A stretch of DNA of 64,000 bases from Actinomycetota bacterium (GTDB taxonomy: Bacteria > Actinomycetota > Thermoleophilia > Solirubrobacterales > 70-9). The DNA is taken from assembly GCA_018268415.1 (NCBI GenBank), contig JAFDWO010000146.1, positions 1-64,000 of the forward strand. The letters run 5' to 3'. The position numbers and the translations under genes are program-made. This document shows, piece by piece, positions 28,074-35,828 of this stretch. How positions within the stretch are numbered: the first letter of the stretch is position 1; every line of letters starts with the position of its first letter. A model generated the notes under the pieces. That model was not told where the DNA came from. It saw nothing but the letters and a program-made list of their open reading frames with translations, and made no database searches.

Positions 28074-28436
28074 CTAATCGGACCCGACGGTGATCTCGAT
28101 CTCGTAGCCGTCGGGGTCCTTGAGGAAAGCCGAGTAGGAGCCCGAACCGTAGGAGCGGCGTTCGCCAGGCTCCGCGACGCTCGTGCCGCCGGCTTTCATC
28201 CCGTTTTCGTAGGCCGCCTTCACCGCGACGATGCCGAGGCCGGAGACGCAGAGCAGGCCGTAACCGGGCTGTGGACCGTGGTGGGCGGAGATGAAGATGA
28301 CCGGTTTGGCGATCCCGTAACCGATCGTTTTGTCCTCATCGAAGTGTCGCCGCCAACCGAGTGGGGCGAGCATCGTGTCGTAGAACGAGGCACTTCGTTC
28401 GAGGTCCGAGACCTCAAGGAGGACGTGGTGCAGCAT
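28074..28436 (-). CDS. VOC-fold (glyoxalase/bleomycin resistance-like) protein
   Basis: A 120-aa protein with the paired beta-alpha-beta-beta-beta modules of the vicinal oxygen chelate fold. [20 protein letters not shown] opens the first module; the second ends [14 protein letters not shown]. Possible metal ligands are His3 or His4 and the glutamate of YEIEI. These proteins bind or modify small molecules in the cytosol; the substrate is not evident. Lies between gap and the ABC exporter without coupling. Confidence 0.82.
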   Translation of the reverse strand: MLHHVLLEVSDLERSASFYDTMLAPLGWRRHFDEDKTIGYGIAKPVIFISAHHGPQPGYGLLCVSGLGIVAVKAAYENGMKAGGTSVAEPGERRSYGSGSYSAFLKDPDGYEIEITVGSD

Positions 28437-28484
28437 GGTGCTGACGGAAAGTTATCTGCCGGGGGCGGCGTCAGGCTGTGCGCC

Positions 28485-29258
28485 TCACCCCGAGCGGGGG
28501 GTCCAGCGGAAGAAGCGGATCGCCAGGAGGAGTCCGCCGAGGCCCCAGATCGCGACGATCAGCAGGTGGTCCCAGGCGATCACGTGGGCCCCCCCGGGCA
28601 CGTAGGCGTCGAAGAACGCGAGGAAGAAGTGGCGGATCGGGAAGAGGTCGGCGAAGCTGATGATCCCGCTCGGCAGCTGGTCGTCGGGGATGAAGACGCC
28701 GGAGAGGAAGTAGAGCGGCAGCAGCAGGAAGTTGACGATCGGGGCGGCGGCGTCCTGGGTCGGGATCGCGGCGGTGAGGGCGATGCCGAGACAGGAGAAG
28801 GAGGCGGCACCGATGGCGAGGACCAGGAGGACCTCCGGGATCCGGCCCCAGGGGAAGCTGACGCCGTAGGCGACGCCGCCGATCAGGGCCAGCAGCACCA
28901 GCATCATCACCGCGGTGACGATCGAGTTGCCGACCCGGCCGGCGATGAAGACCCACGACGGCATCGGGGTGCCGCGGCCGCGCTTCAGCCGGCCATCCTC
29001 GCGGGCGATCACCAGCGACATCGCCAGCGTCTGCATGGTCGAGGAGATGATCGCCATGGTGATGATCGCCGGCACGTAGTAGGTGTCGGTGTCGATGTGG
29101 CCGCCGCGCACTTCGACCTTCGAGCTGCCGAAGATCGTGCCGAAGATCACCAGCAGCAGGACCGGAAAGAACACGGTGAAGCCAACCGACGCCGGGTTGC
29201 GCCAGAAGGCCTTCTGGTCGAAGCGGAACTGGTGGCCGATCAGGGCGAGGCCGCTCAT
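28485..29258 (-). CDS. ABC-2 type exporter permease
   Basis: A 257-aa membrane protein with six hydrophobic segments. The sequence LFPIRHFFLAFFDAYVPGG near the end is typical of the ABC-2 signature region. It forms an exporter with the ATPase encoded just upstream (28 nt gap, GGAGG before its ATG). Cargo unknown; drug, lipid or polymer export are all possible. Confidence 0.87.
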   Translation of the reverse strand: MSGLALIGHQFRFDQKAFWRNPASVGFTVFFPVLLLVIFGTIFGSSKVEVRGGHIDTDTYYVPAIITMAIISSTMQTLAMSLVIAREDGRLKRGRGTPMPSWVFIAGRVGNSIVTAVMMLVLLALIGGVAYGVSFPWGRIPEVLLVLAIGAASFSCLGIALTAAIPTQDAAAPIVNFLLLPLYFLSGVFIPDDQLPSGIISFADLFPIRHFFLAFFDAYVPGGAHVIAWDHLLIVAIWGLGGLLLAIRFFRWTPRSG

Positions 29259-29286
29259 CGGCCCGCCTCCGCGGGGCGCGCCCGAC

Positions 29287-30156
29287 TCATTCGACCGCCC
29301 CCTCCGCAGCCGAGGTGAGGTCGAGGTAGACGTCCTCCAGCGAGGGCCGCGTCACTTCGAGGCCGTCGAGGTCCTCGCCGCGCTCCAGCGCCTCGCCGGT
29401 GAGGCGGTGGAGCTCCCGCACCGGGTCGAGCGTTTCGATCGTGATCTCCTCGCCGCGCGCGTCGCGATAACGGATCGTGGCGGCGGCTTTCTCGCGTTCG
29501 CCGAGGTCCTCGGGGGTGCCCTCGGCGACGATCCGCCCGGCGGCGATGATCGTCACCCGGTCGGCGAGCCGTTGCGCCTCGTCCATGTAGTGGGTGGTGA
29601 GGAAGATCGTCTTGCCGAACTCCCGGAGCCCTTCGATCACGTCCCAGAACTGGCGCCGTGCCGAGGGGTCGAAGCCCGTCGTCGGCTCGTCGAGGAAGAG
29701 CAGCTCGGGATCGCCGACCAGCGCCATGCCGACGTCGAGCCGCCGCTGCTGGCCACCGGAGAGCTTGCGGGCGCGCTCGTCCGCCTTCCCCTCCAGCCCC
29801 ACCAGGGCGATCGTCTCCTCGATCGGGCGCGGGTGACTGAAATACCCGGCATAAAGTTCGATCGACTCGCGTACGGTGAGGTAGGGATCGAGGCTGTTCG
29901 ACTGCAGGACGATCCCGATCCGGTCGCGCCAGCCACGCCCGGCGGTCTCGGGATCCTCCCCCAACACCCGCACTTCTCCCCCGGTCCGCTTCCGGTACCC
30001 CTCCAGAATCTCGACGGTCGTCGTCTTCCCGGCCCCGTTGGGTCCGAGGAAGGCGAAGATCTCGCCGCGCGCCACGTCGAGGTCGATGCCGCGCACGGCC
30101 TCGTTCTCGCCGTAGCTCATGCGCAGGCCGCTGATGGAGATTGCTGGTTCAGGCAC
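29287..30156 (-). CDS. ABC-2 type exporter ATP-binding protein
   Basis: A 289-aa ATPase. Walker A GPNGAGKTTT (residues about 38-47), Q-loop IVLQSN, signature LSGGQQRR, Walker B LLFLDEPTTG and switch histidine TTHYMDE are all intact. The C-terminal domain of about 75 residues matches drug-exporter ATPases (DUF4162-like). The GTG at 30156 is chosen because the ATPase begins normally there and a TAGAAT hexamer lies 10 nt upstream; the open frame above it runs through repeats. Confidence 0.9.
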   Translation of the reverse strand: MPEPAISISGLRMSYGENEAVRGIDLDVARGEIFAFLGPNGAGKTTTVEILEGYRKRTGGEVRVLGEDPETAGRGWRDRIGIVLQSNSLDPYLTVRESIELYAGYFSHPRPIEETIALVGLEGKADERARKLSGGQQRRLDVGMALVGDPELLFLDEPTTGFDPSARRQFWDVIEGLREFGKTIFLTTHYMDEAQRLADRVTIIAAGRIVAEGTPEDLGEREKAAATIRYRDARGEEITIETLDPVRELHRLTGEALERGEDLDGLEVTRPSLEDVYLDLTSAAEGAVE

Positions 30157-30165
30157 CGAAAATTC

Positions 30166-30171
30166 GATTCT
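30166..30171 (-). promoter_or_regulatory. Putative -10 hexamer for the ABC exporter
   Basis: Minus-strand TAGAAT, 10 nt upstream of the GTG at 30156. Confidence 0.45.
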
Positions 30172-30370
30172 AGGTTCTGTGTGGGTTGGGCGGGGGGTTC
30201 GGGGGTTAGGGGCGGCGCCCCGGGCCGGCACCCCGCGCCCTGGCCGGCACCCCTCGCCGTGCTGAGGGGAAAGCTGTCGCCGCGCGGCCGACGGGCGCCC
30301 CCGGCAGGCCGGAGCCGCCCATCGGCCGCCGGGTCGTAGGCGGAAGGTCACGGAGGGGACTGTGTCCGGG

Positions 30371-30489
30371 CACGAAGTCGTGACCCTCGACACGAAGTCG
30401 TGACCCTCGACACGAAGTCGTGACCCTCGGCGCGAAGTCGTGACCCTCGGCACGAAGTCGTGAGCTCGGCACGAAGTCGCGGGAGAGGC
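30371..30489. repeat. 20-bp tandem repeat array
   Basis: Units start at 30371, 30391, 30411, 30431, 30451 and 30470. The consensus is CACGAAGTCGTGACCCTCGA and each unit contains the dyad CACGA-AG-TCGTG. The last two units are degenerate. Too short and lacking spacers to be a CRISPR array. Confidence 0.9.
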
Positions 30490-30528
30490 GTGACGGTTCC
30501 GCGCGCCGTGCGGATCCCGTCACGGTGA

Positions 30529-30566
30529 GTTCGCACTTGCCGTACCGGGTACGGCAAAGTGCGAAC
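30529..30566. repeat. Palindrome E, copy 2
   Basis: GTTCGCACTTGCCGTACC pairs with 30548-30566 with a single bulged A. Same core as 4106-4148. Confidence 0.88.
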
Positions 30567-30618
30567 GCGTTGTAACGGGCCGACCTGCACGGGTCTCAGG
30601 GCGGGCCCCATCCCCCTT

Positions 30619-30661
30619 CCGCTGTTCCTTATGGTCCCGTGGGGACCATAAGGAACAGCGG
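30619..30661. repeat. Palindrome F (20-bp perfect stem)
   Basis: 30619-30638 pairs perfectly with 30642-30661 around a 3-nt loop. The core CTGTTCCTTATGG resembles the hairpin at 38213-38253. Confidence 0.92.
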
Positions 30662-30925
30662 GGCGATCTCCGGGGACGGAGGGATGCGCGGAAGCGTGAC
30701 CTCGCTCTCCCTTCCGTGAGCCTTCCTGGCATCCGTGCGCCTTCCGTGACGCCCCCCTGAGGCCGCGTGGGCCGGCCTCGCAGGGACGCAGGGAAGCGAG
30801 GCGAGGGGAGCGCACACCGGTGCGTGACCCGAGGCGAGCGACCGAGGACGCCGCGAGGCCCCCACGCCGCCTCAGGGCATCCCTCGTTGCCCCGGGCGCC
30901 GGCAGGCAGCCCGGAAAGCAGCCCC

Positions 30926-31381
30926 TCAACCCCCGTCGATCATCTCCAGGATCGCCGCAGAGATCTCCGCCGGCGTCGGCGGGCAGCCGGGGATGCGAAG
31001 GTCTACGGGGAGGAGTTGGTCCAGGGGGAGGGCGAGCTCGGCGGGGTCGGCGAGGACGTTGCAGCCGAGGGCGCAATCGCCGAGGGCGGCGACGCGGCGG
31101 GGCTCGGGCATCGCCTCGTAAGCCGACAGGAGGGGTCCCTCCATGCGCCTGGTGATCGGCCCGGTGACGAGGAGAACATCGGCGTGGCGGGGGGAGGCCA
31201 CGATGTCGAGCCCGAAGCGCTGGAAGTCGTATTGAGGCGCCGCGATCGCGGTCAGCTCGTGCTCGCAGGCGTTGCAGGAGCCGGCGTCGACGTGGCGGAT
31301 CGCCAGCGAGCGCGCGCCCTGGCGGCGCGGCAGGGCGGCCTCGCGGCGGACGCGTTGGAGGTGGCGGAGGAGGACGAACAT
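30926..31381 (-). CDS. NuoB/HyfI-like small subunit of a hydrogenase-related complex
   Basis: A 151-aa peripheral subunit. The proximal [4Fe-4S] cysteines are visible: Cys36 and Cys39 in SCNACE, Cys103 (and Cys107) in GDCALGC, and Cys133 in PGCPP. That matches HyfI/HycG and NuoB, which pass electrons between the catalytic large subunit and other clusters. Last gene of the operon; its ATG overlaps the stop of the large-subunit gene (TGATG). Confidence 0.88.
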   Translation of the reverse strand: MFVLLRHLQRVRREAALPRRQGARSLAIRHVDAGSCNACEHELTAIAAPQYDFQRFGLDIVASPRHADVLLVTGPITRRMEGPLLSAYEAMPEPRRVAALGDCALGCNVLADPAELALPLDQLLPVDLRIPGCPPTPAEISAAILEMIDGG

Positions 31382-32829
31382 CAGCGATCCGCGCAGGCGT
31401 AGCAGAGCTCGAAGCTCTTGTTGATCAGCGGGAAGTCGGGCAAGAGGTTGTCGGCGGTGGCATGGGCGAGCGCCGGCCAGTTGGCGTAGGAGCCGGTCCG
31501 CAGGTGGACGCGGCCGAGGCGGCGGGCGACGGTGAGCTCGACCGCGCAGACGGTCTCCCCGCGCGGGCTCTCGACCCGGGCCACGCCGCGGGGGTCGGCC
31601 GGGCCGGGGTCCGAGCCCCCCGCCCCGATCGGCTCGGCGAGCAGCTCCTGTAGCAGCTCCAGCGTCGCCGGCAGCTCCACCCCGCGCACCTCGAGCCTCG
31701 CCCCGACGTCGCCGGAGGGCCGCGCCGGGGCGGCCGGGGCGAAGCTCGAGCCATACCAGAGGCCCGGGCTCGTCGAGCGGCAGTCGAGGGCGATCCCCGC
31801 GGCGCGGGCCGCGGGCCCGACCGCGCCCAGCGCCGCCGCGTCCTCCGCCGACAGCACGCCGACCCCGCCGAGGCGGGCCTGGACCGAGGCGGCGAAGGAG
31901 AGCTCGCGCCAGGCGCTCGCCGCGTCCTCCCCCAGCTCGCGCAGCGCGCCGCGGAGCGCGTCGGCCCGGGCCGCCGACACCTCCGGCCCGGCACCGATCG
32001 CCACCGTGCCGAAGAGGAACCGGTGCCCGACCAGCTCGGCGTTCAGCCGCAGCGCCCGCTCCTTCAGCGCCGCGAACGCCATGTTGCCAGGGGCGAAGCC
32101 CACCCCGGCGCAGATCTGCGCGATGTCGTTGAGGTGGTTGTAGAGGCGCTCGAGCTCCAACAGGAGGGTGCGACCGCGGCGCGCCTCCCGGTCCGCCACC
32201 AGCCCCAGCGCCGCTTCGCACGCCAGCGCGTAGGCGACCGAGTTGGCGACCGCGCACGCCCCACAGGCGCGCTGGGCGAAGGCGAGGCCGCGCTCCGGCG
32301 ACGCGCCCTCCGCCGCCCGCTGGAGCCCGCGGTGCTTGTAGAAGAGGCGTGGGTCGAGGTGGAGGATCCGCTCGCCGACGACGTGGAAGCGGAAGTGGCC
32401 GGACTCGATCACCCCGGCGTGGATCGGGCCGACGGCCACCTGGTAGGTCCCCTCCCCGCTCACCGGCACGGTCCAGGACCCGGTCGCCGCGGTGTGGGCG
32501 ACCAGCGGCCGCAGGGACTCGCGCCCGGCGAAGTCGAGCCCGTGGAGGTCGTGGGCCTCGCGCTCGTCCCAGTCGGCGCCCGGGAGCAGGTCGACGATCG
32601 TCGGCACGGCCTCCCCCTCCCCGACCTCGAGGCTCAGCATCCGGGTCGCCTCGCCATCGGCGAACAGGGCGTTCCAGCGACGCCCGGCGCCAGCCCCCAC
32701 CGCGTAGGCACCGCAGAAGCGCCCGCCGCGATCGAGCTCGCCGAGGCACGCGTCGCGCCACCCGACAGGGGCCACGGCCACCGTCTCGGTCGCCTGCCGG
32801 GCGAACCCTGCGGTATGCGACGGGCTCAC
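31381..32829 (-). CDS. HyfG/HycE-like large subunit (NuoC-NuoD fusion)
   Basis: A 482-aa protein from a GTG that overlaps the previous stop (GTGA). Residues about 1-115 form a NuoC-like domain; about 125-482 are NuoD/hydrogenase-large-subunit-like. Two cysteine pairs occupy the places of NiFe ligands: RACGAC (Cys189, Cys192) and ELCYAC (Cys476, Cys479). The second pair lacks the usual DPC context, and the chain ends three residues after it (ADR), so there is no C-terminal extension for a maturation protease to remove. NiFe binding is therefore possible but uncertain. Confidence 0.87.
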   Translation of the reverse strand: MSPSHTAGFARQATETVAVAPVGWRDACLGELDRGGRFCGAYAVGAGAGRRWNALFADGEATRMLSLEVGEGEAVPTIVDLLPGADWDEREAHDLHGLDFAGRESLRPLVAHTAATGSWTVPVSGEGTYQVAVGPIHAGVIESGHFRFHVVGERILHLDPRLFYKHRGLQRAAEGASPERGLAFAQRACGACAVANSVAYALACEAALGLVADREARRGRTLLLELERLYNHLNDIAQICAGVGFAPGNMAFAALKERALRLNAELVGHRFLFGTVAIGAGPEVSAARADALRGALRELGEDAASAWRELSFAASVQARLGGVGVLSAEDAAALGAVGPAARAAGIALDCRSTSPGLWYGSSFAPAAPARPSGDVGARLEVRGVELPATLELLQELLAEPIGAGGSDPGPADPRGVARVESPRGETVCAVELTVARRLGRVHLRTGSYANWPALAHATADNLLPDFPLINKSFELCYACADR

Positions 32830-34304
32830 GCCCCGCCTCCCATCAGTCCCCGGACCAGGTCCGAGCCGGGCAGGACGCAGGCGGCCACGGTGAGCGCGAG
32901 GAGCGCCACGACCGCGACCCCCGAGAGCAACGCCACCGCCCGCGCCGAGCGCGGCCGGGGACCGGTTCCGCGACTGCCGCGGCCGCCGTACAGCCCCTCG
33001 AGCAGCGCGTGGGCGAGCCCGAGGAAGCCGAGCGCCAGCAGCACCGCGGCCACGGCGGCGACGGCGAGCAGCCCCGCTTCGATCCCCCCCAACAGCACCA
33101 TCAGCTCGGAGGCGAAGAGCGGCGAGGGCGGCAACGCGGCGAGCGAGACCAGGCTGACCGTCATCGCCCCCGCGGTCGAGGGGCTGAAGCGCGCAACCCC
33201 CCGTGCCGCCCGCCGCGCCGCCCCGGGATCCTGGCGCAGCAACGGGATCGCGGTGTAGAAGCCGAGCGACTTGGCGATCGCGTGGCCGGCCAGGTGGATG
33301 ACGACCCCGGCGATCGCCAGCGGCGTGCCGAAGCCGATCCCGAGGGCGATGATCCCCATGTGCTCGAGGCTCGAGTAGGCGAGCAGCCGCTTCCACGGCA
33401 GCGGCCGCCAGAGGAACGGCACCGCGACCGCGAGCGAGACGAGGCCGAAGCCGAGGAACAGCTCCTGGACCGCCGTCTGACCGAGGGCCGGGGCCAGCGC
33501 CAGCTGCGTCCGCCAGGCGATCAGCAGCACGGTCGGCAGGAGGGCGGCCGAGAGCAGCGCGCTGATCGGCGGCGGCGCCTCGCTGTGGGCATCCGGAAGC
33601 CAGTTGTGGACGGGTGCCCAGCCGATCTTGGCGGCGAGGCCGACGACGATCAGGACGAAGGCGAAGAGCGTGGTCCGCGCGGGCAGGCCCGCGGCGCTCC
33701 GGGCCAACGCGTCCCAGCCGAGGCTCGCCGGTCCGTGCCCGCCGACGGCGGCGTAGAGGACGACGATCCCGAGCAGCGCGACGCCGAGCCCGAGCGTGGT
33801 CAGCACCAGGTACTTCCAGCCTGCCTCGAGCGCGCTCCGTTTGCCGCTGAAGGTGACGAGCAGCGCCGAGGCCGCGGTCGTCGCCTCGATCAGGAGCCAC
33901 GCCAGCGCCAGGTTGGCGGCCAGCGGCAGCGCCAGCAGCGCCGCCCAGAAGAGGTTGAAGGCGGCGTAGTAGTAGACGTGCGAGCGGCGCTCGCCGAACC
34001 AGCTGCGGCCCGCGTGGCGCAGGTAGGTCGGCGAGACGAGGGCGCTGGCGAACCCGACCGCCGCGGCGAGGGCGAGGAAGACGCCGGCGGCGACGTCGAG
34101 CGTGAACCAACTGCCCGACGCGGCGACTCCCGGCGCCGCGTCCAGGGCCAGCACCACGAGCGTCGCCGCGATCGCCGCGGTGAGGACGGCGCCGAAGAGG
34201 TTGATCCGGTCGGCGACCCGGCCGCTCGGGGCGAGGAAGACGAGCGCGGCCACCGCCACCGGCACCGCCGGCAGGGCGATCAGGAGCGCCTCGGTACTAG
34301 TCAC
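32826..34304 (-). CDS. HyfF-like proton-pumping membrane subunit (NuoL/M/N family)
   Basis: About 492 aa from the GTG at 34304, fourteen or so hydrophobic segments. The family region with the conserved charged helix is visible as AAKIGWAPVHNWLPDAHSEAPPPISALLSAALLPTVLLI (lysine and histidines of the antiporter-like channel), and YSSLEHMGIIALGIGF follows. It probably translocates protons or sodium. Starts 5 nt downstream of the HyfE-like stop codon (34297-34299 on this strand, overlapping by 8 nt), and ends overlapping the HyfG-like gene. Confidence 0.88.
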   Translation of the reverse strand: MTSTEALLIALPAVPVAVAALVFLAPSGRVADRINLFGAVLTAAIAATLVVLALDAAPGVAASGSWFTLDVAAGVFLALAAAVGFASALVSPTYLRHAGRSWFGERRSHVYYYAAFNLFWAALLALPLAANLALAWLLIEATTAASALLVTFSGKRSALEAGWKYLVLTTLGLGVALLGIVVLYAAVGGHGPASLGWDALARSAAGLPARTTLFAFVLIVVGLAAKIGWAPVHNWLPDAHSEAPPPISALLSAALLPTVLLIAWRTQLALAPALGQTAVQELFLGFGLVSLAVAVPFLWRPLPWKRLLAYSSLEHMGIIALGIGFGTPLAIAGVVIHLAGHAIAKSLGFYTAIPLLRQDPGAARRAARGVARFSPSTAGAMTVSLVSLAALPPSPLFASELMVLLGGIEAGLLAVAAVAAVLLALGFLGLAHALLEGLYGGRGSRGTGPRPRSARAVALLSGVAVVALLALTVAACVLPGSDLVRGLMGGGA

Positions 34305-34911
34305 GGAGGCCTCGCAACAGGTCGGTGTCGCCGCTGCCGACGCGCTCGTGGATCTTCCCCGCGAAGGCGATGGCGACGGTGACGACGAGGACGAGGTCGA
34401 ACAGCACGCCGAGCTCGACCACGGCGGGGACGCCGCCGGGCACCGCGATCGCCAGCAGGTAGACGCCGTTCTCGGCGACCAGGACACCGAGGACCTGGAG
34501 GATCGCCGGACGACGGACGGCGACGGTGGTGATACCGAGGCACAGCAGAGCGACGGAGCCGTGCTCGGCGACGCGGTCCCCGAGCCCGAGCGGCGGCGTC
34601 GCGGCGACCGCGACGAGGACCACCGCGGTGGCGAGAAGGAGCCGCGTCGCCACCGACGTGGTCGGCGCCACCAGGGTCCGCTCGGGAGTGCGCCGCCGGG
34701 CGAGGACGAGGAGCACCGGGATCGCTGCGGCGCGGACCAGCAGGATCACCCCGGCAACCACCATCGTCCCGCTGTCGCCGCCCTCGAGCGAGAGCGCGGT
34801 GACCCCGAGAATCAGTCCCTGGAGGGCGACGAGGGCGGTCGCGAGGCTCCGCCGTCGCACCACGATCACACCGATCCCGAGCGCGACCAGGGCAGCGACC
34901 GCGGCGTTCAC
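34297..34911 (-). CDS. HyfE-like membrane subunit
   Basis: A 204-aa membrane protein with about six helices, starting at a GTG that overlaps the HyfC-like stop (GTGA). The end contains VPAVVELGVLFDLVLVVTVAIAFAGKIHERVGS, which resembles the HyfE/NuoK-like C-terminus. E. coli HyfE is about 216 aa, so the length is normal. Likely a structural or channel subunit. Confidence 0.8.
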   Translation of the reverse strand: MNAAVAALVALGIGVIVVRRRSLATALVALQGLILGVTALSLEGGDSGTMVVAGVILLVRAAAIPVLLVLARRRTPERTLVAPTTSVATRLLLATAVVLVAVAATPPLGLGDRVAEHGSVALLCLGITTVAVRRPAILQVLGVLVAENGVYLLAIAVPGGVPAVVELGVLFDLVLVVTVAIAFAGKIHERVGSGDTDLLRGLRD

Positions 34912-35828
34912 ACCAGGCCTCCGACGAGGGCGCTCGCCAGGCCGACCAGCGCCAGGGCGCAGCCGCCGGCCATCAGGCCGGGGGCGCGCAGGATCCGCAT
35001 CTTCGCCTGCGCCGTCTCCGTCGCCGCGAGCGCCGCGCAGAGGACCACGAGCCCGAGGGCGAGCCAGCCGAGCTGCTCCCAGAAGCCGCCCCAGTGCGGC
35101 CCGAAGAGCTCCACCGCCAGCACCAGGACGATCCAGTGGCGGGCGGCGGCGCTCCACTCGAGCAGCGCCAGGTCGCGCCCCGCGTACTCGAGCAGCGGCC
35201 CCTCGTGGATCATCGTCAGCTCCAGGTGGGTGTCGGGGTTGTCGATCGGCTGGCGTCCGGTCTCGACCAGGACGACGAGCGCGAAGGCCGCCGCGCCGCA
35301 CCAGTGGGCGGGCTCTCCCCACGGCCCCGAGCCGCCCGCTGCCGCGCCCATCGCCACCAGGTCGGTGCTCGCGGCCGGCAGCGCGGCGACCACGATGGTG
35401 AGCAGCAGGAGCGGCTCGGCGAAGACCGCGAAGGTCAGATCGCGGCCCGAACCCATCAGGGCGAAGCCGGAGCCGGTGTCCCAGCTCGCGAGGGACAGTG
35501 CGAACCGGCCGAGGGCGAGGAGCCCGACCAGGACGAGCGCGTCGTTCCCCAGCGACCAGTCGGGGGCCCGGCCGGCGATCGGGACGAGGAGCAGGGCCAG
35601 AACCGTCGCCGCCGCGACCAGGCACGGTGCCAGGCGATAAAGGAGCGTGGTCGGCTGCGGGTCCGCCGCACTCTTGCCCCAGAGCCGGCGCAGCTCGCGG
35701 TACGGCTGCAGCGGCGAGGGGCCGCGACGACCCTGCAGGCGGGCCTTCAGCGACTGCACGGTGCCCGGCAACAGCGGCGCCAGGGCGAGCCCGCCGAGGA
35801 CCTGGACGAGGGCGGCGACGGCGGTCAT
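34908..35828 (-). CDS. HyfC/HycD-like membrane subunit (NuoH family)
   Basis: A 306-aa NuoH homologue linking the soluble arm to the membrane arm. Signature parts are QPYRELRRLWGKSAADPQ in the first cytoplasmic loop, LVETGRQPIDNPDTHLELTMIHEG with the conserved acidic residues, and the later YAGRDLALLEWSAAARHW. Length matches HycD (about 307). Its ATG overlaps the HyfB-like stop by ATGA. Confidence 0.9.
   Translation of the reverse strand: MTAVAALVQVLGGLALAPLLPGTVQSLKARLQGRRGPSPLQPYRELRRLWGKSAADPQPTTLLYRLAPCLVAAATVLALLLVPIAGRAPDWSLGNDALVLVGLLALGRFALSLASWDTGSGFALMGSGRDLTFAVFAEPLLLLTIVVAALPAASTDLVAMGAAAGGSGPWGEPAHWCGAAAFALVVLVETGRQPIDNPDTHLELTMIHEGPLLEYAGRDLALLEWSAAARHWIVLVLAVELFGPHWGGFWEQLGWLALGLVVLCAALAATETAQAKMRILRAPGLMAGGCALALVGLASALVGGLV

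Larger units (their letters stand above)
30157..30925. repeat. Repeat-rich intergenic region with tandem and palindromic repeats
   Basis: No supported gene between the ABC ATPase and the hydrogenase-related operon. It contains a 20-bp tandem array, a copy of palindrome E, a 20-bp-stem palindrome F, and GC-rich sequence in between. It lacks palindromes A, B and C. Confidence 0.8.

Noticed and set aside
30371-30489. Possible CRISPR array
   Set aside because: The 20-bp units are directly adjacent with no spacers, and no cas gene is in the window.
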